A DNA stretch of 8,040 nt from Candidatus Bathyarchaeota archaeon RBG_13_52_12 (GTDB lineage Archaea > Thermoproteota > Bathyarchaeia > TCS64): assembly GCA_001774245.1 (NCBI GenBank), contig MEZF01000089.1, forward strand, positions 6,797-14,836, in the 5' to 3' direction. The notes under the pieces are model-generated. The model saw only the letters and a program-made list of their open reading frames with translations, was not told the origin of the DNA and ran no database searches. Below, piece after piece: positions 4,536 to 8,040 of this stretch. The position numbers and the translations under genes were made by a program. Position 1 is the first letter of the stretch, and every line of letters starts with the position of its first letter.

Positions 4536-6554
4536 TCATTCTGTTGGCCTACGTCTTCTTACGCGCCCAAAAAAAGGTTCTCTAACTATCAGTTCCGATA
4601 CATCGTTATCTTTAAACTTCAGATCGGCGTCCTTAGATTTTTTCAACCCCGTTGTTTGTATCCCAAAAAAAGCATTCCCAGATATCTTGTTTCCAGATAC
4701 CTCAAAATTCTTGGAGTTGATATTTATTCCAAATAATCCATTTAAAAGATGTATCTGATTATTGAATATCGAGCCACTGAATAAGGCTCCTACGTCCTTG
4801 TCATCAATTTCTGACCCAAAGACCTCTATCCCACAATAATTCGGCTTATCAAGCTTAATGACATTATCCTCTATCACTACATTGAATCCTGGTCTTCGAT
4901 ACATGAAGGATTCCTGTGTAAATATCCCCACACCGGCCTCATCTCCATTAAACGGATATGACCCGTTTTCCTCAGATTTGATCACGTTTTGTTCAATGCG
5001 TACATCTGCGCTGGCGAAGTTATCAGTCACGGAGATCCCTCTAGCGTTCATATTAAGTATGGTGTTCCTCTCGATGATAACTTTCCCGGAGATGTTAAGC
5101 ACGTTGATGCCGATCCCCATGTAATATTCGTGGTTGGTGAGATCTGGGAGATGTTCTGAATCTCTTGATAATGGGGCCATCGCGATAGGAATAGATGCGT
5201 TCGTTGAGTCTTCGAATGCGAAATCGAGATAATTGCCCTCTATTGAGACGCCTCCTGTAAAGTTCCTCTCCTCATTGAAGCGTTCTTTTGGGGTGTCCAG
5301 CCAAATACCTGTGACCAAATCGCCGAACCGGCCATATTTCCATCCTCTACCATAGCCAGTGCCTAGCGTTATCATATTATTTATAATCTTCAGGCTCTTT
5401 CCGATGAAGCCGTATATGCATGAGCAGTTGAAATCCGTGAAATGAATATTCTCGATCGTGACATTCGCATCTTCACCTTTAATCTTGAAAATGGCGTCGA
5501 ACTCAGCAAAAGGAAACCCCCATCCTTTCTTGTATATCTTTGTAGACGGGATATCGTCTTTCCTTCCCTCGCCACGAATATGTACGCTCTTGCCAATATT
5601 CACAGCTGAAGTTCCAAAGTTGAAGGTGCCCCTGAGAACGACTTCATCAAAATTGTCGACTGCGTCTTGCACCGCATAGGCATCTAGTTCGTTGTTTTGC
5701 CCCTCAACAACTACCTCCCCATGCGCATCTCTTTCTGGCATTGTCCTTAGCTGAAGTTCGTTGAATCTCGGTGGAGGAAGGATTTCCCTTTGTGCAGATC
5801 TGTCCCAGTTATTTAGGAATAAGTCGTTGCACCATCTCAGGGACCTCTCATCTGAGGCGGTGAACCCCAAATAGTCATATTTCCCTTCTTGGGTGGGGAA
5901 AGCCACTGCACACTTGTTCTCCGACGTCAGCATGTAAAAATCGGCTTTTTCTATGATTCTCCGCTCCACGAGGGGTGAATGTCTTGCTCGAGCCAGCACC
6001 TGAGTCTCCTCAATCGACTCCAAGCTTATCTGCGGTCCTGAGAGCATTTCCTTATTCTCTATAATCCGGAACCTGACGCCTCGCTTCAGGGCATCGACGA
6101 TCGACCCGAGGGACATAAGCGGATACTGGTCGACCTGAAGCCAGACGTATTCTTTTGCTTCCCGTATAGCCTCATCAACAAAGTGTAGAAACCCCATCAG
6201 GCTACTCGTCTTAACGCTATTGGATAGCTCCCCCATCCGCTTAACGAACTCTGGCTGAAGGTGCGCAATGGAGTGATTGACGAAATATTCCCGATGCTTG
6301 GAAACGAACTGGAACTCCTCGAGAAGGATGTGGATTGATTCACCGTAGGGAGTAAGGTGATAGAAACCATCGATGTCTTTGTATGTGAGCCCAACCTCTC
6401 CGAGCCGTGATACGTGGCGGCTGATCTCCTGGGTGGTGAGGTGCTGCTGCTTCGCGATGTCCGTTACTCTCAGGGGTTTTTCTTTGAGTAGAACGAGTAT
6501 CGCGTGCCGATACTCGTTTGAGATCTCGAAGAGCAGGTCATAAAACCCCTCCAT
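4536..6554 (-). CDS. Winged-helix/FilR1-type regulator fused to a right-handed parallel beta-helix
   Basis: A 672-residue protein, unusual in joining a cytoplasmic DNA-binding head to a fold mostly found in surface proteins. Residues 5-75 form an ArsR-like winged helix: DIAKQQHLTTQEISRHVSRL contains the recognition helix, and a FYHLTPYG wing follows. Residues 85-250 match the FilR1-type middle domain of archaeal regulators (HREYFVNHSIAHLQPEFV, then ADFYMLTSENKCAVAFP). A proline-containing linker leads at about 290 to the beta-helix, which opens with a typical cap (AVQDAVDNFDEVVLRGTF, then SVHIRGEG) and continues through repeated xIxxN coils such as VIIERNTI, VRIEQNVI and VVIEDNVI to about 655. 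The tail carries four consecutive arginines. There is no signal peptide or membrane helix, so it should be cytoplasmic. ATG 6554 is preferred; GTG 6563 would add three residues. Composition is mixed (35 of 60 G/C at 6061-6120, 23 of 60 at 4801-4860). DNA target and ligand are unknown. Confidence 0.82.
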   Translation of the reverse strand: MEGFYDLLFEISNEYRHAILVLLKEKPLRVTDIAKQQHLTTQEISRHVSRLGEVGLTYKDIDGFYHLTPYGESIHILLEEFQFVSKHREYFVNHSIAHLQPEFVKRMGELSNSVKTSSLMGFLHFVDEAIREAKEYVWLQVDQYPLMSLGSIVDALKRGVRFRIIENKEMLSGPQISLESIEETQVLARARHSPLVERRIIEKADFYMLTSENKCAVAFPTQEGKYDYLGFTASDERSLRWCNDLFLNNWDRSAQREILPPPRFNELQLRTMPERDAHGEVVVEGQNNELDAYAVQDAVDNFDEVVLRGTFNFGTSAVNIGKSVHIRGEGRKDDIPSTKIYKKGWGFPFAEFDAIFKIKGEDANVTIENIHFTDFNCSCIYGFIGKSLKIINNMITLGTGYGRGWKYGRFGDLVTGIWLDTPKERFNEERNFTGGVSIEGNYLDFAFEDSTNASIPIAMAPLSRDSEHLPDLTNHEYYMGIGINVLNISGKVIIERNTILNMNARGISVTDNFASADVRIEQNVIKSEENGSYPFNGDEAGVGIFTQESFMYRRPGFNVVIEDNVIKLDKPNYCGIEVFGSEIDDKDVGALFSGSIFNNQIHLLNGLFGININSKNFEVSGNKISGNAFFGIQTTGLKKSKDADLKFKDNDVSELIVREPFFGRVRRRRPTE

Positions 6555-6563
6555 TACCCGCAC

Positions 6564-6627
6564 ACAAATGTATTTGATCCTACGTATGTAATATCATTAT
6601 TGTAAATGTAGCATCGTTCATGAGGGG
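6564..6627. promoter_or_regulatory. Shared divergent promoter/operator region
   Basis: This A/T-rich gap separates the regulator gene from the divergent small-protein/surface-protein pair. It contains the inverted repeat TAAT-ATC-ATTA (6589-6599) and the similar words ATGTAATAT and TTGTAAATG. On the minus strand TTTACAATAATGATATT is a possible TATA region for the regulator. The position and symmetry would suit an operator, perhaps for the regulator itself; that is inference. Confidence 0.35.
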
Positions 6628-6638
6628 ATTTTATCATA
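6628..6638 (+). promoter_or_regulatory. Possible TATA box for the small-protein/surface-protein pair
   Basis: ATTTTATCATA on the + strand would start transcription near 6658, just before the TTG at 6670 and well before the ATG codons at 6718 and 6730. Confidence 0.35.
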
Positions 6639-6669
6639 GTAGCGCGGCCTCTCACGGTCGAAGGCGAAC

Positions 6670-6930
6670 TTGAGCGGAACGGATGAGCCCGAGCTGGGCC
6701 GGGGCCTCTCATTGGAGATGGCATCGAAGATGTATGTGAAGAGTCTGATAGTCTCAGACGAGGCTCGTGGCCGGGTGTTGTTTGAGGCAGACATAGGCAG
6801 TTTGATCGGGCTCTCCTCGGTCGATGGGAGGGTGCTTGAGGTCAGGGGGACCAACGGTACCCTCAGAGTGGATTTGACGGACGAGGAGCTTGAAGCGATG
6901 CTCAACAAGGCCCGCTCTAAATTACCTTAG
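6670..6930 (+). CDS. Small acidic protein of unknown function
   Basis: I do not recognise a family. From TTG 6670 it has 86 residues; from ATG 6718 or 6730 it has 70 or 66. The TTG has a weak GAAGG site at 6660-6664, and the frame is open from the TAG at 6640. The first 16 residues have no predicted fold, and the compact part starts near Met21, so a shorter form is quite possible. Residues 21-86 read as a small mixed beta/alpha domain: strands around YVKSLIVSD, RGRVLFEADIG, GRVLEVRG and GTLRVDL, then an acidic helix DEELEAMLNKA. There is no signal peptide. The antisense frame is serine-rich nonsense, which supports this strand. It ends 47 bases before the surface-protein gene, probably in the same transcript and divergent from the regulator. 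Confidence 0.55.
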   Translation: MSGTDEPELGRGLSLEMASKMYVKSLIVSDEARGRVLFEADIGSLIGLSSVDGRVLEVRGTNGTLRVDLTDEELEAMLNKARSKLP

Positions 6931-6963
6931 ATCCGAGTCGGGGAGCAGAAAAGAATCGATAAA

Positions 6964-6969
6964 AGGTGA
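6964..6969 (+). promoter_or_regulatory. Shine-Dalgarno site deciding the surface-protein start
   Basis: AGGTGA ends eight bases before ATG 6978. Another ATG at 6971 lies in a different frame that stops at 7132. The longer frame from 6978 has the signal peptide and domains, so 6978 is taken. Confidence 0.6.
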
Positions 6970-6977
6970 GATGAAAA

Positions 6978-8040
6978 ATGGAAAAGTTAGGAGTAAACAA
7001 GTCCAGTTCAATAGCACGCGCTTCGGCTATGAAACTATTCCTCGTTTCAGGTTTATTGATGCTATTTTTTTTCTCCCTGTTATTAACAGCCCCCATCAAG
7101 GCCTCCGTTGTATGGTCGGACAATTTCGATGACGGGAACCTAGACGGGTGGACCATATCTGGGGCATCATATTATTCCTTTAAAAACTCAATACTGGCTG
7201 AGGGTAACTTCTCCGCAGCTGACAAGACTCTGCGTGCAACAGGGGTTGAAAAGTACTTGGCCTACAGCTTCGCGACGCACCCCACGATGACCACCACTGG
7301 GACTTGGAGCTGGGACCTCTACTTCAACAAAGAAGGAAACATCAATGGAATCGCGGCGCTAGTCGATTTAATCGATAAACCGATTATGAAGCTCCCCTTC
7401 GATTGGAACGGCTACGGAATTAGCATCACTGAAACTGGTGGCATAGGTTTTTGGCAAATTGAAGACGGGGGACACAATGAGTTGCACCCCAGAGGTAACT
7501 TCAAGGCGCATCCGGGTACGTGGACTCACATTGACGTGACTCACGACTCTGACGGCCACTGGCGTCTCTACGCCAACGGTACACTCGCTAATGAAATCTT
7601 GGATAAGAAGTTAATAGACTTTAGTTACTTCGGGTTTTGGCTATGTCCAGGCCCAGCCATCGATAACGTGGTCGTCAGCGACACGATATACGTTCCCCCC
7701 GGTAGCTTGAAACTCACCGTGAAGGACTCGGGCGGAAATGCGCTCACGGGTGCGGCAGTATCATCGACAAAGCAGCCAAGCGGTCAGACAGCACTTAGCG
7801 GGGTCACCGCTGCTGATGGCACGGTGACCTTCACGGGTGTAGCTATTGGGGACTACACTCTTCAGGTGTCGAAGAGTGGTTACGTGTCTGGTTCAGCTCA
7901 GGGATCCGTTGCGTCAGGTACCAAAACCGAGTTAAGTGCGGCCCTCCAGGCTCAGCCTTCGAATGGCATCTCAGGGTTCCCCGTTGTGTCAGTGGTCGTA
8001 GGCGTGTTACTCTGCACCGCTTGGTTATGGTTTAATCACA
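6978..8040 (+). CDS. Secreted, C-terminally anchored LamG-like surface protein (3' end outside window)
   Basis: 354 residues are visible and the frame is open at the window edge. Residues 1-43 form a signal peptide: a basic N-region, a hydrophobic core (MKLFLVSGLLMLFFFSLLL) and a likely cut near KAS-VVW; Met18 is an alternative start. Residues 47-237 look like a LamG/concanavalin-type jelly roll, opening with the common DNFDDGNLDGW motif and including a WTHIDVTHDSDGHWRLYANG hairpin. Residues 241-325 resemble a carboxypeptidase regulatory-like beta-sandwich (LKLTVKDSGGNALTGAAV, DGTVTFTGVAIGDYTLQVSKSGY). GISGFPVVSVVVGVLLCTAW (330-349) is a C-terminal membrane anchor like the archaeal Gly-Phe-Pro tails, probably almost the end of the protein. 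It should sit on the outer cell surface; glycan binding is suggested by the fold but not shown. An in-frame stop just before ATG 6978 and the AGGTGA site fix the start. Confidence 0.8.
   Translation, partial: MEKLGVNKSSSIARASAMKLFLVSGLLMLFFFSLLLTAPIKASVVWSDNFDDGNLDGWTISGASYYSFKNSILAEGNFSAADKTLRATGVEKYLAYSFATHPTMTTTGTWSWDLYFNKEGNINGIAALVDLIDKPIMKLPFDWNGYGISITETGGIGFWQIEDGGHNELHPRGNFKAHPGTWTHIDVTHDSDGHWRLYANGTLANEILDKKLIDFSYFGFWLCPGPAIDNVVVSDTIYVPPGSLKLTVKDSGGNALTGAAVSSTKQPSGQTALSGVTAADGTVTFTGVAIGDYTLQVSKSGYVSGSAQGSVASGTKTELSAALQAQPSNGISGFPVVSVVVGVLLCTAWLWFNH

Noticed and set aside
6618..6908. Minus-strand frame of 96 codons antisense to the small protein
   Set aside because: It starts with TTG and encodes a serine/threonine-rich sequence without recognisable structure, typical of a shadow; the + strand frame reads like a compact domain.
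6890..7132. Plus-strand frame overlapping the start of the surface-protein gene
   Set aside because: It covers the signal-peptide region in another frame, has no motif and stops at 7132; the frame from 6978 carries the domains.

Overview
The window looks like a fragment of an archaeal chromosome of roughly balanced GC. The best lineage clues are a winged-helix regulator with the archaeal FilR1-type middle domain, and a secreted protein with an archaeal-style C-terminal Gly-Phe-Pro/transmembrane anchor. TATA-like A/T boxes and mixed ATG/TTG starts also fit an archaeon. A Bathyarchaeia-like (TACK) lineage is my guess, and no single gene proves it. There is no CRISPR array, rRNA, tRNA or insertion sequence that I can support.

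Layout. Bases 1-2219 (+ strand) hold the 3' part of an NAD-type isopropylmalate/isocitrate dehydrogenase, a small cytidine/blasticidin-S-deaminase-like enzyme, and a HicB-like/DinB fusion. Facing them, 2250-3527 (- strand) is a LarA-family protein with the complete nickel-pincer ligand set. A gene-free stretch (3528-3880) holds a strong 10-bp RNA-type hairpin and a second stem-loop in the probable leader of the next gene. Bases 3881-4477 (+) encode a very AT-rich orphan made of two tandem copies of one alpha/beta domain. Bases 4536-6554 (-) encode the most unusual gene: an archaeal winged-helix regulator fused to a right-handed parallel beta-helix. Divergent from it are a small acidic protein (6670-6930) and a secreted, membrane-anchored LamG-like protein (6978 to the window edge, incomplete).

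How the genes relate. The first half looks like unrelated housekeeping or accessory metabolism. The second half has a possible theme. The beta-helix fold is common in polysaccharide-active proteins, and it is here joined to a DNA-binding head. Across a shared intergenic region sits a surface protein with a lectin-like domain. A cytoplasmic regulator that binds a glycan-like ligand and controls the divergent surface operon is a testable inference, not something the sequence proves. The AT-rich orphan and the mixed base composition of the beta-helix gene suggest that 3.7-5.5 kb was assembled from several sources.
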